From positions 2,418,001-2,482,000 of the forward strand of contig LR778135.1 in the NCBI GenBank assembly GCA_902810075.1: a stretch of DNA of 64,000 bases, written 5' to 3'. Shown here one piece after another: positions 58,040-64,000 of this stretch (its first letter is position 1; every line of letters begins with the position of its first letter). The notes beneath the pieces were generated by a model. It was not told where the DNA came from and made no database searches. It was given only the letters and a program-made list of their open reading frames with translations. This DNA comes from Ruminococcaceae bacterium BL-6 (lineage in GTDB: Bacteria > Bacillota > Clostridia > Oscillospirales > Acutalibacteraceae). The position numbers were made by a program, and so were the translations under genes.

Positions 58040-58462
58040 TCATTTGTCCAGCAGCTTATATAAAAGCGTATACAATGTTTTGGCTTCCTCCGGAGAAAGC
58101 GGCATGCACTTTGCCATTTCCACAGGGATTTTTACCGCTTTTTCCTTTAACTTTTCCCCGGCTTCGGTGACCGTGATATCGACCGTCCGTTCATCCTTGC
58201 CGGAACGCGCGCGCCGGACAAAGCCCTTGCCCTCAAGCCGCTTAAGGAGCGGCGTCAGGGTGCCGGAATCAAGGTACAGGCGCTCCCCCAGTTCCTTTAC
58301 GCCGACGCTTTTATATTCCCACAGCACCATCATGACGATGTACTGCGTATAGGTCAGGTCGATTTTGCTGAGGAGCGGCTTATAACGGTTCACCACATCT
58401 TTAGCCGCGGCGTAAAGTGGAAAACAGAGCTGGTTTTCAAGTCTTAAAATCTGATCATTCAT
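58040..58462 (-). CDS. ohrR: OhrR-type MarR redox regulator
   Basis: 140 residues. The peroxide-sensing cysteine sits in RLENQLCFPLYAAAKDVVNR, the typical OhrR N-terminus (Cys about 15). Winged helix: YTQYIVMMVLWEYKSVGVKE, LYLDSGTLTPLLKRLEGKGF and VRRARSGKDERTVDITVTEA. It represses peroxidase genes until organic hydroperoxides oxidise the cysteine. The ATG at 58462 overlaps the flavodoxin gene's stop by 4 nt. A matching operator lies at the operon promoter. Confidence 0.9.
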   Translation of the reverse strand: MNDQILRLENQLCFPLYAAAKDVVNRYKPLLSKIDLTYTQYIVMMVLWEYKSVGVKELGERLYLDSGTLTPLLKRLEGKGFVRRARSGKDERTVDITVTEAGEKLKEKAVKIPVEMAKCMPLSPEEAKTLYTLLYKLLDK

Positions 58463-58878
58463 TTCTGCTCCCTGCAAGTCCTTTCTGCAAATGCCTCGGC
58501 CTGTCTCAGATCCTCTCCGTCCGGCCGTCCCCGATTGGCGAACAGGAAGGAGCCCCTGCAATGGAACTCATCATTTGAGACACCTATGCCTTTTGGCTCA
58601 AGGATGGATTTTATTTCCGGCAAAGCCGTCTTTTTGCCTGCCGATGTGCCGAACACGACGACGCACTTAACCTGCGACGGTTTCAGACCCGCCAAAAATC
58701 GACGCAGTCTGCCGTCGATGGCTCCGGCATAAATGGACGCGCCGACGTAAAGGGTGTCCACCGATTCGGATGGATCGAAATGCTCCACTGAAACAGCCGG
58801 CGCTCCGGCGCCTTTGGCAATGGCATCGGCGAGCTTTTTCGTATTGCCGCCCCTTGAAACGTAAACGACTCTGTTCAT
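58459..58878 (-). CDS. Flavodoxin-like protein
   Basis: 139 residues. FMN phosphate loop is SRGGNTKKLADAIAKG (S-x-G-N-T class), with VDTLYVGASIYAGAIDGRLR for the 60-loop and VVVFGTSAGKKTALPEIKSI. It is a small soluble electron carrier. AGGAGG precedes the ATG at 58878. Placed between a peroxidase and OhrR, it may supply electrons for peroxide reduction, replacing thioredoxin or glutathione (inference). Confidence 0.87.
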   Translation of the reverse strand: MNRVVYVSRGGNTKKLADAIAKGAGAPAVSVEHFDPSESVDTLYVGASIYAGAIDGRLRRFLAGLKPSQVKCVVVFGTSAGKKTALPEIKSILEPKGIGVSNDEFHCRGSFLFANRGRPDGEDLRQAEAFAERTCREQK

Positions 58879-58889
58879 ATGGTACCTCC

Positions 58890-59432
58890 TTACAGCAATT
58901 TTTCGATATCGCCGGCAATGTCCTTCGGCTCGACAGTCGGTTCGTAACGGGAAACGACGGCTCCATCCCGATCGACCAGGAATTTGGTGAAGTTCCATTT
59001 GATCTGATCGTCGGAAAAGCCATCCTTATATCTGATCCTGAGCATGAGTTCCATGGTTTTGGCCTTTATGCCCCTGCCAAACCCTTCAAACCCCTTTTGC
59101 GCCGTCAGGTATCGATACAGCGGTACGGCGGTTTCATCGCGGACGTCGACTTTTTTGGACAGCGGGAAAGTAACGCCGTAACGCACCGAGCAAAACTCGG
59201 AGATTTCATGTTCGCTGCCCGGCTCCTGCTCCATAAACTGATTGCAGGGAAAGCCGATGACCGTAAAGCCCCGGTCTTTGTACTTTTGGTAAAGCTCTTC
59301 CAGCCCTTTGTACTGCGGGGTAAATCCGCATTTACTGGCCGTTTTGACAACGAGCATTACTTTCCCTTTGTATTCGGACATTTTTACCGGACGATTCTCA
59401 ATTGACAGATACTCGTAATCGTAGACAGACAT
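58890..59432 (-). CDS. Glutathione peroxidase-family thiol peroxidase
   Basis: 180 residues. Peroxidatic cysteine in VVKTASKCGFTPQYKGLEEL, then FTVIGFPCNQFMEQEPGSEH, and IKWNFTKFLVDRDG with the tetrad Trp-Asn. Uses Cys rather than selenocysteine. The FPCNQF cysteine may be the resolving one, as in thioredoxin-dependent members. The middle portion (YRYLTAQKGFEGFGRGIKAK, TMELMLRIRYKD) is longer than in the enterobacterial type. First gene of the operon with flavodoxin and ohrR. Confidence 0.92.
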   Translation of the reverse strand: MSVYDYEYLSIENRPVKMSEYKGKVMLVVKTASKCGFTPQYKGLEELYQKYKDRGFTVIGFPCNQFMEQEPGSEHEISEFCSVRYGVTFPLSKKVDVRDETAVPLYRYLTAQKGFEGFGRGIKAKTMELMLRIRYKDGFSDDQIKWNFTKFLVDRDGAVVSRYEPTVEPKDIAGDIEKLL

Positions 59433-59458
59433 GGGATCGTTCCTAAAAATAAATTTAC

Positions 59459-59509
59459 AAAAATTAAATTTTTCAAAATTATCATATCATTCCATTCTTT
59501 ATTTGTCAA
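59459..59509 (-). promoter_or_regulatory. Promoter and OhrR-type operator of the peroxidase operon
   Basis: Minus strand TTGACA (59509-59504), 17-nt spacer, TATGAT (59486-59481). Just downstream lies AAAAATTTAATTTTT (59473-59459), a near-palindrome close to the AATTAAATT-type OhrR boxes of Bacillus. This supports autoregulation by the OhrR encoded in the same operon. Confidence 0.8.
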
Positions 59510-59744
59510 GATGAAAATAAAGGGATCAGATGAAACCCAAATTGTTTCCGTCCGTCATAGGGATCGGCTTTTGCCATATGCTGAAAAAACAGGAAGGAGG
59601 GATGTCCCGAAGCCATACGAAATTGAGATTCCGAAAACAGGACCACCTCTTCCACGATCCGATCCGGTACAGACTGCTTCAATTTCCAAATGGTCGTAGG
59701 GGTAATCGAATTTAATCTATAGTCAGACTATCCGGATCTATCCC

Positions 59745-59796
59745 CTTATCTGACCTGCTTATCTGACCTGCTTATCTGACCTGCTTATCTGACCTG
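59745..59796. repeat. Four perfect tandem 13-bp repeats
   Basis: CTTATCTGACCTG is repeated four times without a mismatch (59745-59757, 59758-59770, 59771-59783, 59784-59796). The last unit supplies the 5' arm of the following terminator. Not a CRISPR: units are adjacent with no spacers. Confidence 0.95.
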
Positions 59797-59820
59797 CCGA
59801 GAAACCGGCGGGTCTTTTTA
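59791..59820 (+). terminator. Plus-strand terminator built on the last tandem repeat
   Basis: GACCTGCCG / CGGCGGGTC hairpin followed by TTTTTATTTT. The only candidate upstream is a 37-codon frame (59602-59715, MSRSHTKLRFRKQDHLFHDP...) with a strong GGAAGGAGGG site directly before its ATG; I cannot tell whether it is a gene. Confidence 0.7.
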
Positions 59821-60137
59821 TTTTCAAACCAAAGGTGGATAAAGTCCATATGCAAACCGGTTCGCCGCCGGTCTGCGCCCTTACGCCCATATCTCCTTCA
59901 TGACAAATTTACTCCCTGCAGCACTTCCTTTTCAAACGTGCTCGCTGGGAGGGTTTTACATTCGGCGGTTTTGTAAAGATCAGCCTTTTTTCCGCATCGA
60001 CGGGGATTGCAAGACTGATAGAGTCATTATTTTCCTGTAAAAGCGAATAGATGCTGGAAAAAAGTAAAAAATAGTGGAGTTGACCAAGACAGGCTGAATC
60101 AACAGCCATTTTGCCGTTCCAAAGGAATAAACGCACG
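59821..60137. other. Stretch without a recognisable gene
   Basis: A short minus-strand frame exists here but its start falls in a terminator hairpin and it has no family match or good ribosome binding site. I see no RNA gene. Confidence 0.5.
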
Positions 60138-60173
60138 CAAAAAAGCACTGCCGTTTTCTGGAACGGCAGTGCT
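60138..60173 (-). terminator. Orphan terminator upstream of the germination operon
   Basis: AGCACTGCCGTT / AACGGCAGTGCT stem with a 6-nt loop; the minus strand continues TTTTTTG. No minus-strand gene is evident upstream, so it may insulate the ger operon from antisense transcription. Confidence 0.65.
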
Positions 60174-60257
60174 TAAAATCCGGCGGCCTGCGGTGGAAAC
60201 CGTGATTCTCAAAATCAAAACCGGATACAACCCAATGGAAATGAAGGGCTGGCGAAA

Positions 60258-61871
60258 ATGCATTTTATCATCAAGCTGATCCGTTTGTTTAAGGAACAGC
60301 ATAAGCAAAACAGAAAATCGGATGAGGAAAGCCGGCGGAGTGAGGAAAGCACGCAGGGCCTCTCCCCTGCGCTCGAAAAGAATCTCGACACGGTCAAAGC
60401 CAGGTTTGGGGAAAGCTCCGACCTGATCATTCGCGAGTTTTCGTTCGGAAAGGACAAAGGAGCAGAGGTGAAAGCGGCGCTGATTTTTCTGGACGGAATG
60501 GTGAACCAGTCCACGATAAACGACAGCATCATAAAGCCGCTCATGCACGACGGCTGGTATTTCCATGCAAAGGAAGCGTCCGGCCTTTCGGGTATCGACG
60601 AGATCCGGGACAGGCTGCTGACCGTAGGGGAAGTAAAAACCGCCTTCACCTACAGCGAGGTGATGGATGCCTGCCTGTCGGGCGACGCCGTCCTGATGAC
60701 TGAGGGTTCCTGCAAGGCCCTCGACATTGGCGCAAAGGGCTGGGAAAAAAGAGCGATCACCGAGCCGACGAGCGAAGCCGCCATCCGCGGCCCGCGGGAG
60801 GGCTTTACCGAAAGCCTGCGGACCAACACAACCCTGATCCGCAGGAAAATAAAAGACCCGGCGCTTAAAATTCATTCCGCAGTGATTGGAAAACGCACGC
60901 ATACCCCGGTGAACATCCTCTATATCGAAGGAATTGCAAATCCGAATCTGGTTTGCGAGGTCGAGCGCCGTCTGAAGAAAATCGACACCGACTCGATCCT
61001 CGCCGCGGGCTATGTGGAACATTATATCGAAGACGCCCCTTTTTCGGTTTTCCCCACCCTTTGGTGCAGCGAAAAGCCGGACGCGATCGCCGGGAAGCTG
61101 CTGGAGGGCCGGGTTGCCATAGCGGTGGACGGCTCCCCGTTCGTGATATCGGTGCCCATGCTGTTCGTGGAAAACTTTCAGAACACGGAGGATTACATCA
61201 CGCGCAGCTATTACGCGACCATGATGCGCGTTCTGCGCCTGATTTCGTTTCTGATCAGCATGTTTACCCCCGCCCTGTATATCGCGCTCACCACCTATCA
61301 CCAGGAGCTGATCCCCACCACCCTGCTGTTTACGATGGCGGCTTCCAGCGAAGGTGTGCCTTTTCCGGCGGCGGTGGAGATGAGCCTGATGCTGCTGATT
61401 TTTGAGATTCTTCAGGAAGCGGGCGTCCGCATGCCCCGGCCGATTGGACAGACCATCAGCATCGTGGGCGCCCTGGTGATGGGGGAAGCAGCCGTACAGG
61501 CCGGGATCGTGGGAGCGCCGGTCGTCATTGTCACCGCAATCACCGCTGTATCCAGCTTTTCCATTCCCTTCGCATCGGACGCCATCTCGCTTGCAAGATG
61601 GTTTCTGCTGATCCTGTCGGCCACCCTGGGGCTCTTCGGCATCACCATGGGCGCGTTCATCCTGCTGATCCATCTCGCCTCCCTGCGATCCTTCGGCGCT
61701 CATTATCTGGCGCCCCTGGTGCCATTCCAAAAGGCCGATCTGAAAGACAGCGTCGTGCGCGCCCCCCTCCGGGACATGAAGACCCGCCCGCAGGAGATTC
61801 AGCCGCAGGATAGCCGGCGGATTTCCGAAGCCCCGAACGGCGGCAAAAACGAACAAGGTGGAAAACCATGA
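60258..61871 (+). CDS. Spore germination receptor subunit A (GerA/GerKA family)
   Basis: 537 residues. Soluble N-terminal domain (LDTVKARFGESSDLIIREFS, ALIFLDGMVNQSTINDSIIK, DAVLMTEGSCKALDIGAKGW, EAAIRGPREGFTESLRTNTT, LIRRKIKDPALKIHSAVIGK) followed by about 5 helices (FLISMFTPALYIALTTYHQE, PRPIGQTISIVGALVMGEAA). It sits in the spore inner membrane and senses germinants with the B and C subunits. The C-terminal tail is charged and Arg/Pro-rich. The gene is overlapped by 4 nt by the C-subunit gene. Only forespore-expressed, so a sigma-G promoter is expected; I could not identify one with confidence. Confidence 0.96.
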   Translation: MHFIIKLIRLFKEQHKQNRKSDEESRRSEESTQGLSPALEKNLDTVKARFGESSDLIIREFSFGKDKGAEVKAALIFLDGMVNQSTINDSIIKPLMHDGWYFHAKEASGLSGIDEIRDRLLTVGEVKTAFTYSEVMDACLSGDAVLMTEGSCKALDIGAKGWEKRAITEPTSEAAIRGPREGFTESLRTNTTLIRRKIKDPALKIHSAVIGKRTHTPVNILYIEGIANPNLVCEVERRLKKIDTDSILAAGYVEHYIEDAPFSVFPTLWCSEKPDAIAGKLLEGRVAIAVDGSPFVISVPMLFVENFQNTEDYITRSYYATMMRVLRLISFLISMFTPALYIALTTYHQELIPTTLLFTMAASSEGVPFPAAVEMSLMLLIFEILQEAGVRMPRPIGQTISIVGALVMGEAAVQAGIVGAPVVIVTAITAVSSFSIPFASDAISLARWFLLILSATLGLFGITMGAFILLIHLASLRSFGAHYLAPLVPFQKADLKDSVVRAPLRDMKTRPQEIQPQDSRRISEAPNGGKNEQGGKP

Positions 61872-63115
61872 TCAAAAAAGCTGCCAAAACCGGCAGGAAG
61901 CTGTTCCTGCCTTTCTCCTTATCCTTTTCCCGTCAATGCCGGGAGAAAGCGCGCCGCATTGCCGCGGTTCTGATCTGCACGCTTCTCATTCTGTCTCTGT
62001 CTTCCTGCTGGAGCAGACGGGAGCTCAACACACTGGCTATCGTGCTCGGCACCGGGCTGGACGTGGGCGATCAGCCGGACACGCTGAAGCTGACGGCTCA
62101 GGTGGTCAAGGCTTCGGCGATCGGGTCCGGCTCAGCCGCGAAAGCCGGCGGAGCCGGCGAAAAAGCCTATGTCAACATCAGTTACACGGACAAGAGCGTG
62201 CTTTCCGTCCTTCGGGGAATCACGCATATGCAAAGCCGGAGGCCGTATTTCTCGCATAATGAAGTGTTCATTTTCAGCAGCGATCTGGCAAAGCGGGACA
62301 TGGCGGAAGGGCTGGATGCATTCGCGCGCGATTATGAATCGCGCCTGCATGCCGATCTTCTGATCTCAAAAGGCAAGGCGTCGGATATCTTGCAGGGGGA
62401 AGCCGCCTTGGAGAAAATCCCTGCGCGCCAGATCGGCGACATGATGGAAGACCAGGAGATCAACTCGGAAACGGCGGTCGTAACCCTGCGCGATTTCATC
62501 ATCGCCACGCTGAGCGGTTCCAAAGCCCCCGTGGCCCCGATGATAGAGGTATACGAATCCGGAGGGGAGAAGCACATAAAGCTGGAAGACACCGCGGTTT
62601 TCAAAGGGGGAAAAATGATCGGAGAACTTGACAAGTCACAGACAAGGGGCCTCTTATGGGTGACGAACCAGGCAAAAAGCGGAGTGAAAACCCTGGACAC
62701 CCGGTGGGGACAGGTCGTTTTGGAAATCTTCGATTCCAACAGCAAATTAAAGCCCGTAAAAAACGGGGATGGAACGATCCGGATGGAGCTTACGGTCAAC
62801 GAGGATGGAACGATCGAAAGCAACGAGACCAACGAAGATATGTCCCGCCTGGAAAACGTCGAAATGCTGAAAGGGCTCATGAAGGAAGCAATCCGCGCCG
62901 ACATTGAAAACGCGCTTCATCAGGCAAGAACGCTTTCCGCCGACGTGTTCGGATTCGGCGAGGCAATCCATCAAGAATATCCGGAAGAGTGGGAAAAGAT
63001 GAAAGAAAACTGGGAGCGGGAATTCCCAAAGATCGACCTGAATGTCCAGGTGAATGTCGTGCTGCGTTCCACAGGCAGCCTGACAGAGCCGGTCGTTCCC
63101 GGAGGTGGAGAATGA
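61868..63115 (+). CDS. Spore germination receptor lipoprotein subunit C (Ger(x)C family)
   Basis: 415 residues. A basic N-terminus and hydrophobic stretch end in the lipobox LSSC, followed by the hallmark CWSRRELNTLAIVLGTGLDV. Further blocks: YVNISYTDKSVLSVLRGITH, MQSRRPYFSHNEVFIFSSDL, LTVNEDGTIESNETNED and HQEYPEEWEKMKENWEREFP. It is lipid-anchored on the outer face of the spore inner membrane. It overlaps both neighbours by 4 nt. Order A-C-B, as in gerK operons of clostridia. Confidence 0.95.
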   Translation: MIKKAAKTGRKLFLPFSLSFSRQCREKARRIAAVLICTLLILSLSSCWSRRELNTLAIVLGTGLDVGDQPDTLKLTAQVVKASAIGSGSAAKAGGAGEKAYVNISYTDKSVLSVLRGITHMQSRRPYFSHNEVFIFSSDLAKRDMAEGLDAFARDYESRLHADLLISKGKASDILQGEAALEKIPARQIGDMMEDQEINSETAVVTLRDFIIATLSGSKAPVAPMIEVYESGGEKHIKLEDTAVFKGGKMIGELDKSQTRGLLWVTNQAKSGVKTLDTRWGQVVLEIFDSNSKLKPVKNGDGTIRMELTVNEDGTIESNETNEDMSRLENVEMLKGLMKEAIRADIENALHQARTLSADVFGFGEAIHQEYPEEWEKMKENWEREFPKIDLNVQVNVVLRSTGSLTEPVVPGGGE

Positions 63116-64000
63116 CGCTTGAAAAGGAAAACATATCCTCAAAAGAGCTGATGTTCGCGGTGTTCTGCTTTATCCACGGCACCGTACTGCGTTCCGGGTT
63201 CATCATCAGTGTGACCCGGAACGATTCCTGGGCCATGGCCTTTACCGGATTGCTGTTTATGCTCCCGATCGTAGCCATCTATGCCGGGCTGCTGCGAAAA
63301 TTCCCCGGGAAGAGCCTGGTCGAAATCGACGATATCATATTCGGGCCGGTTCTGGGGAAAGTGATCTCCGCATTATATTTGTTTTTCTTCGCATCGCTCG
63401 CCGCGCTCAATACCCGCGACCTTGGAAATTTCGTGGCGGTCCACATGATGCCGGAAACCCCGATCGCGGCAGCCATGGCCGTCTTTCTGATTGGGTGCGT
63501 CTATACGCTCCGCAGGGGAATTGAGAATCTCATCAACCTTTCCACTTTTCTATTCATTATCTCCGCGGGAGCTCTGGCCTTTAACGCCATTCTGGTCCTC
63601 AAGGAGGTACAGCCCGAGCTTCTGAAACCGTTTTTCCGGCTGGAGCCCCAGAAATACGTTCAGGCTACCGTCTCCGTCACGGCGGTCCCAATGGGAGAGG
63701 TTTTAGCTTTTACCATGCTCACGCCCATGCTGGGAAAGAACGAAAAAGCCGCGAAGCCTCTTCTGCTCGGATTAGTTCTTTCCTCCGTATCTATGGCGAT
63801 CGTCCTGATGCGCGACATTGTGACGCTGGGCCCCCTTGTTTCGATCGTGTCGCTTCCGGCTTTTGAATCCATACGCTATGTGAGCCTTGGGGACATCCTC
63901 ACCCGGGTGGAAAGCGTTTACGGGGTGATCCTGATAATTTTGTTTTTATTAAAGGTAAGCATCCTGCTTTACGCGTTCGTGTTGGGCTTGACCCAAATGC
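63112..64000 (+). CDS. Spore germination receptor permease subunit B (GerB/GerKB family), cut by window end
   Basis: 296 residues visible, no stop before the window edge (family length about 365). APC-type transporter fold: start MTLEKENISSKELMFAVFCF, then IHGTVLRSGFIISVTRNDSW, FPGKSLVEIDDIIFGPVLGK, VAVHMMPETPIAAAMAVFLI, RRGIENLINLSTFLFIIS, and FTMLTPMLGKNEKAAKPLLL. It forms the germinant-binding membrane subunit. The ATG overlaps the TGA of the C-subunit gene (ATGA) with GGAGGTGG upstream. Confidence 0.94.
   Translation, partial: MTLEKENISSKELMFAVFCFIHGTVLRSGFIISVTRNDSWAMAFTGLLFMLPIVAIYAGLLRKFPGKSLVEIDDIIFGPVLGKVISALYLFFFASLAALNTRDLGNFVAVHMMPETPIAAAMAVFLIGCVYTLRRGIENLINLSTFLFIISAGALAFNAILVLKEVQPELLKPFFRLEPQKYVQATVSVTAVPMGEVLAFTMLTPMLGKNEKAAKPLLLGLVLSSVSMAIVLMRDIVTLGPLVSIVSLPAFESIRYVSLGDILTRVESVYGVILIILFLLKVSILLYAFVLGLTQM

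Noticed and set aside
59530..59715. Short plus-strand frames upstream of the tandem repeats as protein genes
   Set aside because: Only a 37-codon frame has a strong ribosome binding site, and its sequence matches nothing I recognise; not enough to call a gene.
59745..59796. Possible CRISPR array
   Set aside because: The repeats are only 13 bp and directly adjacent, with no spacers and no cas genes in the window.
60099..61856. 585-codon minus-strand open frame opposite the gerA-type gene
   Set aside because: Antisense shadow of a clear GerA-family protein; starts and ends bear no expression signals.

Overview
The window comes from a spore-forming, anaerobic member of the Clostridia, probably Oscillospiraceae/Ruminococcaceae-like. 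The evidence is a gerA-type germinant receptor operon, citrate lyase, a cytoplasmic [NiFe] hydrogenase, a clostridial-type queuine salvage operon with a preQ1-I riboswitch, Tad pili, sigma-A promoters and strong AGGAGG ribosome binding sites. The genus is inference. Most genes are on the minus strand. Core operons look GC-rich. The mobile elements and one island near 44-45.4 kb are visibly AT-richer.

Layout. 1-5.0 kb: Tad/Flp pilus genes (prepilin peptidase, two Flp-like pilins, CpaB, CpaE, partial CpaF) behind a LytTR response regulator. 5.0-8.1 kb: accessory stretch with a decayed PAS fragment, tandem minus-strand terminators and an intact IS3-family element. 8.2-18.7 kb: a lipoprotein, then an ascorbate-type PTS cluster (IIA, IIC, IIB, UlaG lactonase, beta-propeller protein, its own Enzyme I and HPr, UlaE, DeoR regulator). 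Its UlaF/AraD and a Cof-type HAD phosphatase are both broken by internal deletions. 19.2-23.7 kb: altronate dehydratase, tagaturonate reductase and a LarA-like protein. 23.8-24.6 kb: a nested mobile structure. 24.8-33.1 kb: a GntR regulator and a convergent operon for import and catabolism of an unidentified carbohydrate (Zn dehydrogenase, ABC transporter with two permeases, amidohydrolase, metallo-beta-lactamase-fold hydrolase). 33.3-36.5 kb: a two-gene operon of a ketoacyl synthase and an acyl-CoA ligase. 36.7-40.0 kb: [NiFe] hydrogenase with a cytochrome b5-like protein and a maturation protease. 40.3-42.8 kb: queuine salvage (QueL, QrtT-like, QueK) under a preQ1-I riboswitch. 42.8-45.4 kb: small genes. 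45.5-52.3 kb: complete citrate fermentation operon citD-E-F-transporter-X-G-C. 52.5-55.6 kb: hybrid sensor kinase and divergent OmpR-type regulator. 55.9-59.5 kb: small domain protein, phosphoesterase, and an OhrR/flavodoxin/peroxidase redox operon. 60.3-64 kb: gerA-gerC-gerB germination operon, cut by the window end.

The most unusual signals lie between genes. A roughly 95-bp palindromic repeat occurs six times, always immediately 5' of a start codon. One copy carries a TA-flanked inverted-repeat element that itself contains an IS200-like transposase. Other points of interest are the hydrogenase/b5 pairing, the unassigned carbohydrate operon, the isolated ketoacyl synthase/acyl-CoA ligase pair, two probable non-AUG/GUG/UUG starts, and the decayed ascorbate pathway that keeps its own phosphotransfer proteins.
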